From contig JACPVA010000164.1 in the NCBI GenBank assembly GCA_016191995.1, forward strand, positions 1 to 51,755: DNA of 51,755 nucleotides, in the 5' to 3' direction. The position numbers were made by a program, and so were the translations under genes. The DNA is from Burkholderiales bacterium. GTDB lineage: Bacteria > Pseudomonadota > Gammaproteobacteria > Burkholderiales > Burkholderiaceae_C. A model generated the notes under the pieces. The model saw only the letters and a program-made list of their open reading frames with translations. It was not told the origin of the DNA and did no database searches. This document shows, in pieces, positions 35,591-44,705 of the stretch (within the stretch, counting starts at the first letter, position 1; each line of letters opens with the position of its first letter).

Positions 35591-37576
35591 ATGAGTGACA
35601 TGAAAGAGTCTCGACCAGGTTCGAACGGCGCGCGGACCATGCATGCAGCCGCTATGGCGGCCCTGACAGGCCTGTCCGCCCTCGCCGGCCCGGCCACGGC
35701 CGCCGGGGATCCCGCGGCGCAGACCATCGTCGTCACCGCGACCCGGCATGCGATGCTCGCGCTCGACGCGCCGGCGGCGATGAGCGTCGTCACGCGCGAG
35801 GAGATCGCGGCGCGTGGCGCCGACGATGTGCTGGACGCGCTGCGCGGCGAGACCGGCGTGTCGCTGCAGGGGCGGTCGATCGGCGGGCGCAAGGTGCTGA
35901 GCCTGCGCGGCATGGACAGCAAGCACACGCTGTTCCTCGTCGACGGCCGCCGGATCGGTGCCAGCGACGGCGTCGTCGGCCACTCGGACTTCCAGTACGA
36001 CTGGATCGCGGTCGAGGATATCGATCGCATCGAGGTCGTTCGCGGGCCGCTGTCGGTGCTGTACGGGTCGGAGGCGATGGGCGGCGTCGTCAACGTGATC
36101 ACGCGCCAGGCCGGCGAGCGCTGGCGCGGCTCGGGCCGCGTCGAGGGCAGCGCCGCCGACACCGGCCGCGGCGGCGACGGCCATCGTGCGTCGGTGGCCG
36201 TCGACGGCCCGCTGGCTGCGGGCTGGGCGCTGCGCGCCGGTGCCGCGCAGGCGCGGCGCGGCGCGGTCGCATCGCCCGCCGATGCGCGCATCTCCGAGCT
36301 CGAGGGCTTCGACAAGACCGACGGCTGGATCGGCCTGAGCTGGCGCCCGCAGGGCGAGCACCGGATCGACCTCGAGCACCGTACGGGCGACGAGACGCGG
36401 CGCGCCGATGCGCGCGAACTGCGCGGCGCGCGGCGCTACCACGAGACCGTCAACGACATCGAGCGCCGGCTCAGCTCGATCGGCTGGGAGGCCGACTGGT
36501 CGGCCGGGCTGCTCGCCGGCAGCGCGACCCAGATTCGTGCCTACGAGTCGGTGGTCGACGTCGTCAACACGCGCACCGAAGGGGTCAGCACCAACCCGCC
36601 GCAGCGCCTGGGCGAGCAGGTGCTCGAAGGGCAGGCGCGGCGCGCCTTCGGCGGCCACGCGCTGACGCTCGGCTTCGAGGCGCGCAACGAGTCGCTGCGC
36701 GACCCCGGGCTGCCCGGAGGCGAGTCGATCGCGCGCCAGCGCGCGGTCTACCTGCAGGACGAATTCCGGCTCGGCGCCGGCATCGACCTCACGCTCGGGC
36801 TGCGGCGCGACGACCATCACCTGTTCGGCAGCGAGTGGAGCCCGCGCGCCTACGCCGTCTGGCGCGCCGCGCCGGGGTTGACCGTCAAGGGCGGGTTCAG
36901 CCACGGCTTCAAGGCGCCCAACCTGAAGCAGATCGTCCCCGGCGAGCGGCGCGAGGGGCCGAACGTCTTCCTCGGCAACCCGGACCTGCAGCCCGAGACC
37001 AGCGACGGCGCCGAGCTCGGAGTCGCCTGGACCGTCGGCGGGCGCGAGCTGCAGGCGATGGTCTTCGAGCAGCGCGTTCGCGACCTGATCGAGATCGTCT
37101 TCGTCGCTCCCGGCACGGTGCCGGGCACCGGCACCTACACCTACGACAACCTCGAGCGGGCGACGCTGCGCGGGCTCGAGGTCTCGTATGCGCAGCCGCT
37201 AGGCGCCGGGTTCTCGACCCAGGTCGGCTGGACCTACCTCGACGCGCGCGACGGCGACGGCGAGCGCCTGCTCAAGCGCCCGCGCCACGGCGTCGGCGCC
37301 CGCCTGGACTGGGCCGGCGGCGCGTGGAAGGCCGGGCTGCGGCTGGACCACACCTCCGGCGAATGGCTGCCGCAGGCGGTGGCGACACTGCCGCCGCAGC
37401 GCGGGCCCGAGCTGACGCGCCTCGGTGCCCATCTCGCGCGGACGCTGTCGGACCGGGTCGAGCTGTCGCTCGGCGTCGACAACCTGACCGACCTGCGCCC
37501 GGCCGACGAGTCGCCGCTGTACACGCAGGCAGAGCCGCCGCGGACCTGGCGGCTCGCGCTTACCGGCCGTTGGTAG
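35591..37576 (+). CDS. TonB-dependent outer-membrane receptor
   Basis: 661 aa from ATG 35591 (35600 or 35639 possible). Signal region (AAAMAALTGLSALAGPATAA), TonB-box-like QTIVVTATR, plug domain (VLSLRGMDSKHTLFLVDGRR, IDRIEVVRGPLSVLYGSEAM + GGVVNVITR) and a 22-strand barrel ending in the aromatic TWRLALTGRW. The FepA/BtuB-like plug does not settle the ligand: Fe-siderophore, haem, cobalamin and Cu are all possible. It is divergent from nirS and shares its Fnr box, so uptake of Fe or Cu under denitrifying conditions is suggested. No TonB-ExbBD is here. Confidence 0.9.
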   Translation: MSDMKESRPGSNGARTMHAAAMAALTGLSALAGPATAAGDPAAQTIVVTATRHAMLALDAPAAMSVVTREEIAARGADDVLDALRGETGVSLQGRSIGGRKVLSLRGMDSKHTLFLVDGRRIGASDGVVGHSDFQYDWIAVEDIDRIEVVRGPLSVLYGSEAMGGVVNVITRQAGERWRGSGRVEGSAADTGRGGDGHRASVAVDGPLAAGWALRAGAAQARRGAVASPADARISELEGFDKTDGWIGLSWRPQGEHRIDLEHRTGDETRRADARELRGARRYHETVNDIERRLSSIGWEADWSAGLLAGSATQIRAYESVVDVVNTRTEGVSTNPPQRLGEQVLEGQARRAFGGHALTLGFEARNESLRDPGLPGGESIARQRAVYLQDEFRLGAGIDLTLGLRRDDHHLFGSEWSPRAYAVWRAAPGLTVKGGFSHGFKAPNLKQIVPGERREGPNVFLGNPDLQPETSDGAELGVAWTVGGRELQAMVFEQRVRDLIEIVFVAPGTVPGTGTYTYDNLERATLRGLEVSYAQPLGAGFSTQVGWTYLDARDGDGERLLKRPRHGVGARLDWAGGAWKAGLRLDHTSGEWLPQAVATLPPQRGPELTRLGAHLARTLSDRVELSLGVDNLTDLRPADESPLYTQAEPPRTWRLALTGRW

Positions 37577-37799
37577 GCCCGGTGCTAGCATCGCGCCTCA
37601 TGGCTCGACTTCGCGAGCCTCGTGTTGATGCAGCGCAAGACCATGCGAGCTTCGTACACCTAGTCTTCCCGCCAGCGTGACGCACGGCCGCGCGGCGCGC
37701 TCGTGGGCAGATGACCGCCTTGAGGCCCCTCGGGGGCCGGGCGGTGGATGCAGCCCCCAGCCCGATGCCGGCCTCCGTGCCCCACAACTCCAGCCGCCC

Positions 37800-39056
37800 A
37801 TGAGCCTTGCCGCCATCCCCGCCGACCTGCAACCCGCGCTCGCCGCCAGCGGGATGACGCCGCTGCGGCTCGGCGGCCGCACGCTGCTGCCGATCGTGCA
37901 GGGCGGCATGGGTGTCGGCATCTCCGCGCACCGGCTCGCCGGCAGTGTCGCCGCGCTCGGCGGCGTCGGCACGATCTCGTCGGTCGACCTGCGGCGCCAC
38001 CACCCCGACCTGATGGAGCGCACCGGCGGCCTGGACATGGGCAACGTGCCGAATGCCAAGTCGCTGATCGACGCCGCCAACCTCGAGGCGCTGCGGCGCG
38101 AGATCGTCGCCGCGCGCGAGCTGGCGCGCGGATTCGGCATGATCGCGGTCAACGTGATGCGCGCGGTCGCCGAGTATGCGGCCTCGGTCAAGCAGTCGCT
38201 GGAGGCCGGCATCGACATGGTCGTCGTCGGTGCCGGGCTGCCGCTGGACCTGCCCGACCTGGCACAGGACCACCCGCGCGCGCTGCTGGTGCCGATCCTG
38301 TCGGACGCGCGCGGGGTGCAGCTCATCGTCAAGAAGTGGGAGCGCAAGAAGCGCCTGCCGGACGCGATCGTCATCGAGCACCCGCGGCTGGCCGGTGGCC
38401 ACCTCGGGGCGGCGAAGATCGAGGACCTGAAGGACACGCGCTTCGACTTCGAGAACGTGATCCCGGCGGTGCGCCGCTTCCTGCGCGACGCCGGCATCGA
38501 GCGCTGGATCCCGCTCGTCGCCGCCGGCGGCGTGCGCAGCGCCGACGATATCCGCCGCCTGCAGGGGCTCGGCGCCGACGCGGTGCAGCTCGGCACGCCG
38601 TTCGCCGTCACCGCCGAGTGCGACGCCGACCCGGAGTTCAAGCGCGTGCTGGCCGAGGCGCGCGACGAGGACATGGTCGAGTTCACCAGCGTCGCCGGGC
38701 TGCCGGCGCGCGCGGTGGCCACACCCTGGCTGAAGCGCTACCTCAAGGCGCTGCCGCGGCTCGAGTCGGTCGCGCACGCCAGGCAGCGTTGCACGAAGGC
38801 CTTCGACTGCCTGTCGCAGTGCGGTCTGCGCGACGGCCTCGCAGGCTGGGGCCAGTTCTGCATCGACAACCAGCTCGCCGCCGCGCTGCGCGGCGAGGTC
38901 GGCAAGGGCCTCTTCTTCCGCGGCAGCGGCCCGCTGCCCTTCGGCCCGCAGATCCGCAGCGTGCGCGAGCTGGTCGAGCGCATGCTCGGCGTCGGCGCGC
39001 AGCCGGCGGCGCACGCGGCCGCGCCCGCGCTGGCGGCGGCCGTCGCAGCGTTCTGA
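37800..39056 (+). CDS. Nitronate monooxygenase / 2-nitropropane dioxygenase-like flavoprotein
   Basis: 418 aa TIM-barrel FMN protein. Features: IVQGGMGVGISAHRLAG at the N-terminus, GIDMVVVGAGLPLDLP, PLVAAGGVRSADDIRRLQ and GADAVQLGTPFAVTAECDAD (FMN phosphate site). The C-terminal third adds Cys (HARQRCTKAFDCLSQCGLRD, GQFCIDNQL) beyond the minimal family. Members oxidise nitronates or act as enoyl reductases. The start ATG 37800 is weakly supported (no clear ribosome-binding site). Downstream of the TonB receptor on the same strand; 223 bp gap with a small stem GGCCCC-TCG-GGGGCC at 37724. A role in nitrogen-oxide chemistry is inferred only from context. Confidence 0.8.
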   Translation: MSLAAIPADLQPALAASGMTPLRLGGRTLLPIVQGGMGVGISAHRLAGSVAALGGVGTISSVDLRRHHPDLMERTGGLDMGNVPNAKSLIDAANLEALRREIVAARELARGFGMIAVNVMRAVAEYAASVKQSLEAGIDMVVVGAGLPLDLPDLAQDHPRALLVPILSDARGVQLIVKKWERKKRLPDAIVIEHPRLAGGHLGAAKIEDLKDTRFDFENVIPAVRRFLRDAGIERWIPLVAAGGVRSADDIRRLQGLGADAVQLGTPFAVTAECDADPEFKRVLAEARDEDMVEFTSVAGLPARAVATPWLKRYLKALPRLESVAHARQRCTKAFDCLSQCGLRDGLAGWGQFCIDNQLAAALRGEVGKGLFFRGSGPLPFGPQIRSVRELVERMLGVGAQPAAHAAAPALAAAVAAF

Positions 39057-39085
39057 ACCGCCGCGCCTGCCGCCGCGGCCCGATT

Positions 39086-39424
39086 TCAGCCGCGCGAACC
39101 GGGGTCGGTGGCCGCGGCGGTCTGCTGGGCGACGGTCTCGGCCACCGCCCGCAGCCCCTTGCCGCGGCTGAAGTAGTAGGTTCCTTCGGGGCTGATGACG
39201 ACCGCACGGCGCCCGGCGGCGTCGGCGAAATACTGCCATCCGAAGGCGGGCTCGCCCGGTGCCGCGGCGTTCGGAACGGTCTGGAAGGCGCCGCGGGCCG
39301 CATCGGCGTGCGCCGCCCGACCGTCGCGCTCGTGGTGCGAACGTGAGTCGTCGTCGCTGCCGTAGGCCGCGCCCGCAGCGAGCGCGATCGCCAGCGCCAG
39401 AATACGAAAAGTCGTCGAGGTCAT
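39086..39424 (-). CDS. Small exported protein of unknown function
   Basis: 112 aa, ATG 39424 with AAGGAG. Signal peptide (FRILALAIALAAGAAYG) then a polar Asp/His/Arg segment (SDDDSRSHHERDGRAAH) and a compact C-terminal part (EPAFGWQYFADAAGRRAVVI, GTYYFSRGKGLRAVAE). The His/Asp-rich part could bind metal. No family recognised. Convergent with the flavoprotein gene. Confidence 0.7.
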   Translation of the reverse strand: MTSTTFRILALAIALAAGAAYGSDDDSRSHHERDGRAAHADAARGAFQTVPNAAAPGEPAFGWQYFADAAGRRAVVISPEGTYYFSRGKGLRAVAETVAQQTAAATDPGSRG

Positions 39425-39645
39425 GATGGACTCCTTGCTTTCGAAACGCAGTCGGACTTGACTGTGGGCGCAGTGTGTGCCGCGGCCGCTTAACGATCTC
39501 TGAACAGAAGCCTCGGCCGCGCGCAGTGCCGCGACGGCTGCTGCGGCGTCCGTGGCCGAGGCCGCGACGCCGCTCGAAACCCGGCCGCAGGATCGACTGC
39601 CCATCCGCATCGGCCATGGTCCGCCGCCGCTGAAGATGCCCGCCG

Positions 39646-40956
39646 ATGGATGCCCGCTGGCAGGCCCGCCGACTGCTCGACTCGCCGCACCGCCTCGGAT
39701 TCGCCGCCGCCGCCGCGGTGATGGCAGTCAGCGCGATCGGCTGGCTCGCGCTGCTGCTGTGGCCGATGTCATCCGCCAACGCCGCGCTGCCGCCGGCGTC
39801 GATCGCGCATGCGCTCGCCATCGTGTTCGGCTTCATGCCGCTGTTCTTCGCCGGATTCCTGTTCACCGTTGGACCGCGCTGGCTCGGCCAGACGATGGAC
39901 GATTCGCGCTACGCGATGCTGGCGCGCCGGGTGCGCGCGCCGCTGGCCGGCTACGCGCTGGCCTGGATCGCATGGTGGCCCGCGTGGCTGCTCGCCGCCG
40001 CCGGCGGCGGCGCCGGGCCGACGGCGCGCGCCGTGGCGGCGCTGCCTGCGGCGCTGCTGCTGATCGCCGCCACAGCCTGGACCGCGATCGTCGCGCAGCT
40101 CTTGCGGCTGCTGGCCGACGCCGGCCGGCAGCCCGAGGCCGAGACCAGCTCGCAGCTGCGCGCGGCCGCGCTCGCCTGCGCCGCAGGGGCGGTGCTGCTG
40201 TGGGCCGCGGGATTCGCCGCCGCGCGCGGCGAGGCACGCGCGCTGCACGCGATCGCCACGGCGGCACTGTGGATCTTCTGCGGCGGCGTCTTCGCCAGCG
40301 CGTCGCACCGCATGCTGCCGCTGGATGCGATGGCCGACCGCCCGGCGCTGGAGGCACGCCACCCGCTTTGGCTGCTGGCGCTGATGGGCGGCACGCTCGC
40401 GCTGCAGGCGCTCGATGCGGTCGCGGCCGCCGCGCGGTGGCCGCTGCCCGCCGCGTGGCACGCGCTGCAGGCGCTAGGCGCCGCCGGCGCGGTGGCGCTG
40501 CTGGCGCCGATCGCCTGGCGCTGGGCGCGGCGGCAGCGCCTGGGCTGGCAGCTGCCGGCGATGCTGCACGCGGGCTTCGTCTGGCTGGTCGTGGCCATCG
40601 CGCTGCAGGCGATGGCGCACGCGATGGCCGCCGCCGGCCGGCCGGGCGCGCTCGGCGCCGCACCGGTGCACGCGCTGGCGCTGGGCTGGATGGGGTCGAC
40701 GATCTTCGCGATGGCCTCGCGCGTGGCCGGCGCCTTCGGCGGCCAGGCGCAGGCGGCCAACCGTGTCGCGTGGCGACTGTTCGCGCTCGTGCAGGCGGCG
40801 GCGCTGGCGCGCGTCGCGTCTGCGCTGTGGCCCGACATCGCTGGCTGGCTGACGCCGTGGGCCGCGGCGGCTTTCGCCGTCGCCGCCGTCGGCTGGCTCG
40901 CCGTCTATGGCCGCTGGCTGGGCCTGCCACGCCGCGGCGGTGGCGGGGCACGCTGA
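39646..40956 (+). CDS. Divergent NnrS-family membrane protein
   Basis: 436 aa, about 12 hydrophobic helices, very Ala-rich. NnrS-like features: IAHALAIVFGFMPLFFAGFL with RWLG, VFASASHRMLPLDAM, and the late helices ALGWMGSTIFAMASRVAGAF (compare the GMLTRTALGHLG region of the 44747 protein). NnrS proteins contain haem and Cu and relieve NO stress. Less conserved than the second copy at 44747, so I call it NnrS-like. Divergent from the small exported protein gene. Confidence 0.72.
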   Translation: MDARWQARRLLDSPHRLGFAAAAAVMAVSAIGWLALLLWPMSSANAALPPASIAHALAIVFGFMPLFFAGFLFTVGPRWLGQTMDDSRYAMLARRVRAPLAGYALAWIAWWPAWLLAAAGGGAGPTARAVAALPAALLLIAATAWTAIVAQLLRLLADAGRQPEAETSSQLRAAALACAAGAVLLWAAGFAAARGEARALHAIATAALWIFCGGVFASASHRMLPLDAMADRPALEARHPLWLLALMGGTLALQALDAVAAAARWPLPAAWHALQALGAAGAVALLAPIAWRWARRQRLGWQLPAMLHAGFVWLVVAIALQAMAHAMAAAGRPGALGAAPVHALALGWMGSTIFAMASRVAGAFGGQAQAANRVAWRLFALVQAAALARVASALWPDIAGWLTPWAAAAFAVAAVGWLAVYGRWLGLPRRGGGGAR

Positions 40957-41121
40957 TGCCTCTTGGCGCTCGACCGGCGGCGGCCTGGCCTTGGAGGAAC
41001 GGGGCGACCGCTTGCGACCCCTTGCAACCACCCGCCCCTCAGCCCCGAAGCCGCCCTTCGCGCCGGCGACTGCAGCGAGGTGCGGATGGCCGGCAGCGTG
41101 GAATCGCCCCGCCGCCTGCGC

Positions 41122-41559
41122 TCACCTCTTCTGCAGCGGCTCGAACGTGATCACCTCGCGCACACGCAGTTTCAGCGCATCGGCCACTGCCTGCAGGCGC
41201 TCAACCGACACACCCTTGTACTGCGTGGCTTCGTATCGTTGGACTTGCTGCTCGGCCACCGCCAACTTGTCGGCCAGCTCCTTCTGCGTCCAGTTGCGCA
41301 TGATGCGGGCCTTGATCAGTGCGGGTGCCAGGTCGGCGATGGATTCGGCGGTGATGGCCGTCAGTTGCCCGTCGCGCAGTCGCTCGTAGTCGGCCACCTC
41401 CGCTGCGAGATCGTCGAGCTGACTCTGGGCCGCCTCACGCAGCGCCTTCTGCGCACGCGGGTGGAGCGTGCGAGTGCTGCTGTCCGGTGCTTCGATGGCC
41501 GCGCGGAACTTGGCGACCTGTGCCTTGCTGATCCGGTACTGCCGTTCGTTGGTGATCAT
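41122..41559 (-). CDS. XRE-type HTH protein, antitoxin-like partner of DUF6932
   Basis: 145 aa. N-terminal ~85 residues helical (ISKAQVAKFRAAIEAPDSST, AQSQLDDLAAEVADYERLRD), then an XRE helix-turn-helix (IMRNWTQKELADKLAVAEQQ, VQRYEATQYKGVSVERLQAV). Overlaps the upstream gene by ATGA, the typical coupling of a toxin-antitoxin or NTase pair. Probably binds the operator at 41998. Lower GC than the neighbours. Confidence 0.82.
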   Translation of the reverse strand: MITNERQYRISKAQVAKFRAAIEAPDSSTRTLHPRAQKALREAAQSQLDDLAAEVADYERLRDGQLTAITAESIADLAPALIKARIMRNWTQKELADKLAVAEQQVQRYEATQYKGVSVERLQAVADALKLRVREVITFEPLQKR

Positions 41560-41996
41560 TCGAAATCCTCTAGGTCGATGACGATGATTCCTTTGGGGTT
41601 GCCGTCGCGGTCGCGCTGGAAGAAATCGCGAAACAACGTGCCCAGCGGGTCTGCGGCCGCGTCGGCGGGAAACAGCTCGCCCCGGTACTTTGCCTTCTGC
41701 GCGCGACGTCCCGCGTCGAAGGTCAGAAGCACCTCATCGATGACATCGAAGTCGACCCCATCCAGGTCCCAACAGGCATCGAAGTCGCCAGGATGCTCCT
41801 TGGTCGTGATGAAGCTGCCGTCGATGTAGGCGCGTTTGCAGCCGGCGGCGCGCAAATCGCGCAACGCACAGGCCAGCCCCTCCAGCAACTGCCCGCGCCA
41901 CGGTGTTGTGCCGAACCGCTCGACGACGTCGACCCACTCGGCCAGATGCTCGCCGGGCGGCAGGTTTCCAGTCGACGGCTCATGGGCAGGAATCAC
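41556..41996 (-). CDS. DUF6932-type nucleotidyltransferase-like protein
   Basis: 146 aa from GTG 41996. The motif AYIDGSFITTKEHPGDFDAC resembles the minimal NTase core (G-S then D-x-D). Other conserved parts are MIPAHEPSTGNLPPGEHLAE, AQKAKYRGELFPAD and DFFQRDRDGNPKGIIVIDLE. Found upstream of XRE partners in many bacteria, so a toxin or regulator of a two-gene module. Activity is unproven. The GTG lies just 1 bp from an operator-like palindrome. Confidence 0.8.
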   Translation of the reverse strand: MIPAHEPSTGNLPPGEHLAEWVDVVERFGTTPWRGQLLEGLACALRDLRAAGCKRAYIDGSFITTKEHPGDFDACWDLDGVDFDVIDEVLLTFDAGRRAQKAKYRGELFPADAAADPLGTLFRDFFQRDRDGNPKGIIVIDLEDFE

Positions 41997-41997
41997 G

Positions 41998-42017
41998 ACA
42001 CAACTCTATCGTTGTGT
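41998..42017. promoter_or_regulatory. Operator-like inverted repeat of the DUF6932/XRE module
   Basis: ACACAAC-TCTATC-GTTGTGT: perfect 7-bp arms around 6 bp, immediately upstream of the GTG start. Its placement at the promoter/translation start fits autorepression by the XRE protein. Confidence 0.7.
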
Positions 42018-42027
42018 ATGTCTCAAG

Positions 42028-42186
42028 TCAAGCGGCCATTCGCAGCGTGGCCTGGTGGCGGCAGGCCATGCGGTCACGTTCGTCGCCCAGCGCGGCGAAA
42101 GCGACGGCGGGTTGATACGCCGGGTGCCGGTGGTGCGGTGGGTGGCGCGCGACCCGTCGAAGGCTGTGCGCGAACGACCGGTCTGA
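42028..42186 (+). pseudogene. Possible fragment of a glycosyltransferase gene
   Basis: A short plus-strand frame reads QRGLVAAGHAVTFVAQRGES then LIRRVPVVRWVARDPSKAV before a stop. It resembles the N-terminal GHEVTFxxQRGE strand-loop of family-4 glycosyltransferases, but the start and the remaining ~350 residues are missing. Adjacent to the toxin-antitoxin-like module, it may mark a past insertion or deletion. Confidence 0.35.
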
Positions 42187-42275
42187 CCGGGCGCGAATGT
42201 CGCTTCGTGGCCGCCATGCGCCACCCGGCCGGACCGATCTGCCCTGGCGCCCACGCGCCACAGAAGCCCGCGCGC

Positions 42276-43730
42276 TCAGCGCGGCACGTAGAAGGTCGAC
42301 GTGCTGCGAACCGCCTCGCCGCCGCCCACGCCGAGGCGCTCGACGACCCACTCGATCGGGTGCGCCCCCGGCGCCAGCGACTGCGCCGCCTCGGGCGGCA
42401 GCCTCAGCGCCAGCACCGCCGGCGCGATCGCATACGGCGCGACCTCGATCTCGGCGGCGCCGTCGAGCACCAAGCCCTCGACCCCGCGCGCCGTCAGGCG
42501 ATAGCGTTGCGGCTCGCCGCTGCGGTTGCCGACCTGCACCCGGTAGGCGTTCTCGACCCAGCCCGCATCGACCACGCGCGCCAGCGCGCCGCGGTCGCGC
42601 AGCACGTCGACCGTATGCCCGGCGCGCAGCGCCAGCCCGGCGACGAAGGCGCTGCCGACCGCCAGCAGCAGCGCGCCGTAGATCCAGACCCGCGGCCGCC
42701 ACACGCGCGAGAGCATCTGCGCGCGGCCCCAGCCGTGGCGCACGCCGTTGTCGGTGGCGTAGCGGATCAGGCCCTTCGGGTAGCCCATCTTGCCCATCAC
42801 GTCGTCGCAGACGTCGATGCACGCGGCGCAGCCTATGCACTCGTTCTGCAGTCCGTCGCGGATGTCGATGCCGGTCGGGCATACCTGTACGCACAGCGTG
42901 CAGTCGATGCAGTCGCCCAGGCCCAGCGCGCGCGGGTCGGCCTTGCGCGGTCGGGCGCCGCGCGACTCGCCGCGCCCGGCGTCGTAGGCGATGACGAGCG
43001 AGTCGGCGTCGATCAGCGTGCTCTGGAAGCGTGCGTAGGGGCACATGTACTTGCAGATCTGCTCGCGCAGGAATCCCGCGTTGCCGTAGGTCGCCAGCCC
43101 GTAGAACAGGACCCAGAAGCTCTCCCACGGCCCGAAGGACAGGGTCATGAGTTCGTCGACCAGCACGCGGATCGGCGTGAAGTAGCCGACGAAGCTGATG
43201 CCGGTGACGAGCGCGACCACGATCCACGCCGCGTGCTTGCCGCCCTTGCGCGCGATCTTGGCCGCGCTCCACGGCGCGGCGTCGAGCTTCATGCGCGCGA
43301 TGCGGTCGCCCTCGATGCGGCGCTCGATCCACAGGAAGATCTCGGTATAGACCGTCTGCGGGCAGGCATAACCGCACCACAGCCGGCCGGCGACCGCGGT
43401 GAAGAAGAACAGCGCCAGCGCCGACAGCACCAGCAGCGCGGCGAGGAAGACCAGGTCCTGCGGCTGCAGCACCAGCCCGAAGAGGTAGAAGCGCCGCTCG
43501 ACGAGGTCGAACAGCACCGCCTGCCTGCCGTCCCACTGCAGCCACGGCGCGCCGTAGAAGACGATCTGCGTCAGCCAGACCATCGTCCAGCGCCAGCGCG
43601 CGAAGACGCCGCTGACCGCCCGCGGGTAGATCTTCGGCTGCGCCGCATACATCGAGACGAGCTCGGCCGACGAATCGGCGCCGCCGGTCGCCCGCGCCGC
43701 CGGGAGGATCGGGATCGTTCGCCGCGTCAT
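42276..43730 (-). CDS. ccoG: CcoG/FixG/RdxA, polyferredoxin for haem-copper oxidase assembly
   Basis: 484 aa. Membrane helices in the N-terminal half, GRLWCGYACPQTVYTEIFLW, then KYMCPYARFQSTLID, two [4Fe-4S] motifs (CIDCTLCVQVCPTGIDIRDG and CIGCAACIDVCDD), a further helix and a C-terminal immunoglobulin-like domain (VQVGNRSGEPQRYRLTARG). CcoG acts as a cupric reductase in Cu insertion into cbb3 oxidases. It is usually beside ccoNOPQ and ccoHIS; none of those is here. It may serve the haem-copper proteins at 20909 and 26464. Upstream of it is nsrR on the same strand. Confidence 0.93.
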   Translation of the reverse strand: MTRRTIPILPAARATGGADSSAELVSMYAAQPKIYPRAVSGVFARWRWTMVWLTQIVFYGAPWLQWDGRQAVLFDLVERRFYLFGLVLQPQDLVFLAALLVLSALALFFFTAVAGRLWCGYACPQTVYTEIFLWIERRIEGDRIARMKLDAAPWSAAKIARKGGKHAAWIVVALVTGISFVGYFTPIRVLVDELMTLSFGPWESFWVLFYGLATYGNAGFLREQICKYMCPYARFQSTLIDADSLVIAYDAGRGESRGARPRKADPRALGLGDCIDCTLCVQVCPTGIDIRDGLQNECIGCAACIDVCDDVMGKMGYPKGLIRYATDNGVRHGWGRAQMLSRVWRPRVWIYGALLLAVGSAFVAGLALRAGHTVDVLRDRGALARVVDAGWVENAYRVQVGNRSGEPQRYRLTARGVEGLVLDGAAEIEVAPYAIAPAVLALRLPPEAAQSLAPGAHPIEWVVERLGVGGGEAVRSTSTFYVPR

Positions 43731-43830
43731 CTCGGATCGATCCCGGGCGCCCGGGGCCGAACCGCGTGCGCGGTCACAGGGCGACGCTTCGCGCTGCGTG
43801 CCGCGCGACGAGCGCTCGCGCGCGGCGCGC

Positions 43831-44283
43831 TCATCCCGCCCTCGCGACGCCGCGCGCCAGCCGCAGCGGTTGCGCTGCGGCGTCCGCGGGCGGCAGCAGG
43901 TCGGCCAGCGTACGAGCGTCCAGGTGCGCGAGGAACGCCGCCAGCGCGCCCGAGATCACCCCGGCGAGCCGGCAGCTGCCGGTCAGCGCGCAGCCCCTGC
44001 CGCCGTCGAAGCACTCGACGAGCATGAAGTCGGGCTCGACCGCGCGCACCACCGCGCCGAGGTTGATCCGCGCCGGCGCTGCCGCCAGCCGCATCCCGCC
44101 GCCCTTGCCGCGCACCGTCTCCAGGAAGCCGCCGCGGCCCAGGTGGTGCGTGATCTTCATCAGGTGCGCCTCGGAGACGCCGTAGGCCTGCGCCACCTCG
44201 GCGATCGTGCACAGCCGATCCGGCCGCTGCGCCACGTACATCAGCAGCCGCAGCGCATAGTCGGTCATCGTCGTCAGCCGCAT
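43831..44283 (-). CDS. nsrR: Rrf2-family NO-sensing repressor NsrR
   Basis: 150 aa; ATG 44283 has GAGGAG. Winged helix (MRLTTMTDYALRLLMYVAQR, CTIAEVAQAYGVSEAHLMKI, GGFLETVRGKGGGMRLA) and the Fe-S ligands CFDGGRGCALTGSC (three Cys). NsrR holds an iron-sulfur cluster destroyed by NO, which frees target promoters. A matching site lies at 44706 between fdxA and nnrS. The Cys spacing (6 then 5 residues) is within the known variation. It lies between fdxA and ccoG on the minus strand. Confidence 0.92.
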   Translation of the reverse strand: MRLTTMTDYALRLLMYVAQRPDRLCTIAEVAQAYGVSEAHLMKITHHLGRGGFLETVRGKGGGMRLAAAPARINLGAVVRAVEPDFMLVECFDGGRGCALTGSCRLAGVISGALAAFLAHLDARTLADLLPPADAAAQPLRLARGVARAG

Positions 44284-44341
44284 CGGCAGGACTCCTCGTG
44301 CACGGCCCGCGCGATGGCGCGAAGCCCGGCGCCGCGCCGCA

Positions 44342-44677
44342 TCAGCGGCCGCCGCCGCGGTCGAGCTCGCCGCGCTTGCCCTTGCGCGCCGCCCAGTCGT
44401 CGGCATCCGCCGGCGCCGGCTTCTTGCGCGTGATCGTCGGCCACTTGGGCGCCAGCTCGGCGTTCAGCGGCGTGAAGTCCTGCTGGTCGGCCGGCACGTC
44501 CTCCTCGGCGAAGATCGCGTCGACCGGGCACTCGGGGACGCAGACCGCGCAGTCGATGCAGTCGTCGGGGTCGATGACGAGCATGTTCGGCCCCTCTCGG
44601 AACGCGTCGACCGGGCAGACGTCGACGCAGTCGGTGTACTTGCACTTGATGCAGGCTTCGGTGACGACGAAGGTCAT
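44342..44677 (-). CDS. fdxA: 7Fe ferredoxin FdxA
   Basis: 111 aa with a [3Fe-4S]/[4Fe-4S] pair: [18 protein letters not shown] and [17 protein letters not shown], and the C-terminal extension typical of FdxA ([19 protein letters not shown]). It may carry electrons for NO or Fe-S stress responses. Divergent from nnrS across a site for NsrR and in the same direction as nsrR, 58 bp before it. Confidence 0.94.
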   Translation of the reverse strand: MTFVVTEACIKCKYTDCVDVCPVDAFREGPNMLVIDPDDCIDCAVCVPECPVDAIFAEEDVPADQQDFTPLNAELAPKWPTITRKKPAPADADDWAARKGKRGELDRGGGR

Positions 44678-44705
44678 GGCGCGGCCTTGTGGAGGAACCC
44701 GATTG

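Noticed and set aside
37625-37638. Fnr-like TTGATGCAGCGCAA upstream of the flavoprotein gene
   Set aside because: Only one half-site is good, the second reads CGCAA, and spacing to the start is unremarkable.
37560-39866. 768-codon minus-strand frame opposite the flavoprotein gene
   Set aside because: Shadow of the plus-strand nitronate monooxygenase-like gene; low-complexity translation.
42028-43545. 505-codon minus-strand frame overlapping ccoG
   Set aside because: Out-of-frame shadow of ccoG, whose own frame has the full Fe-S motif set.
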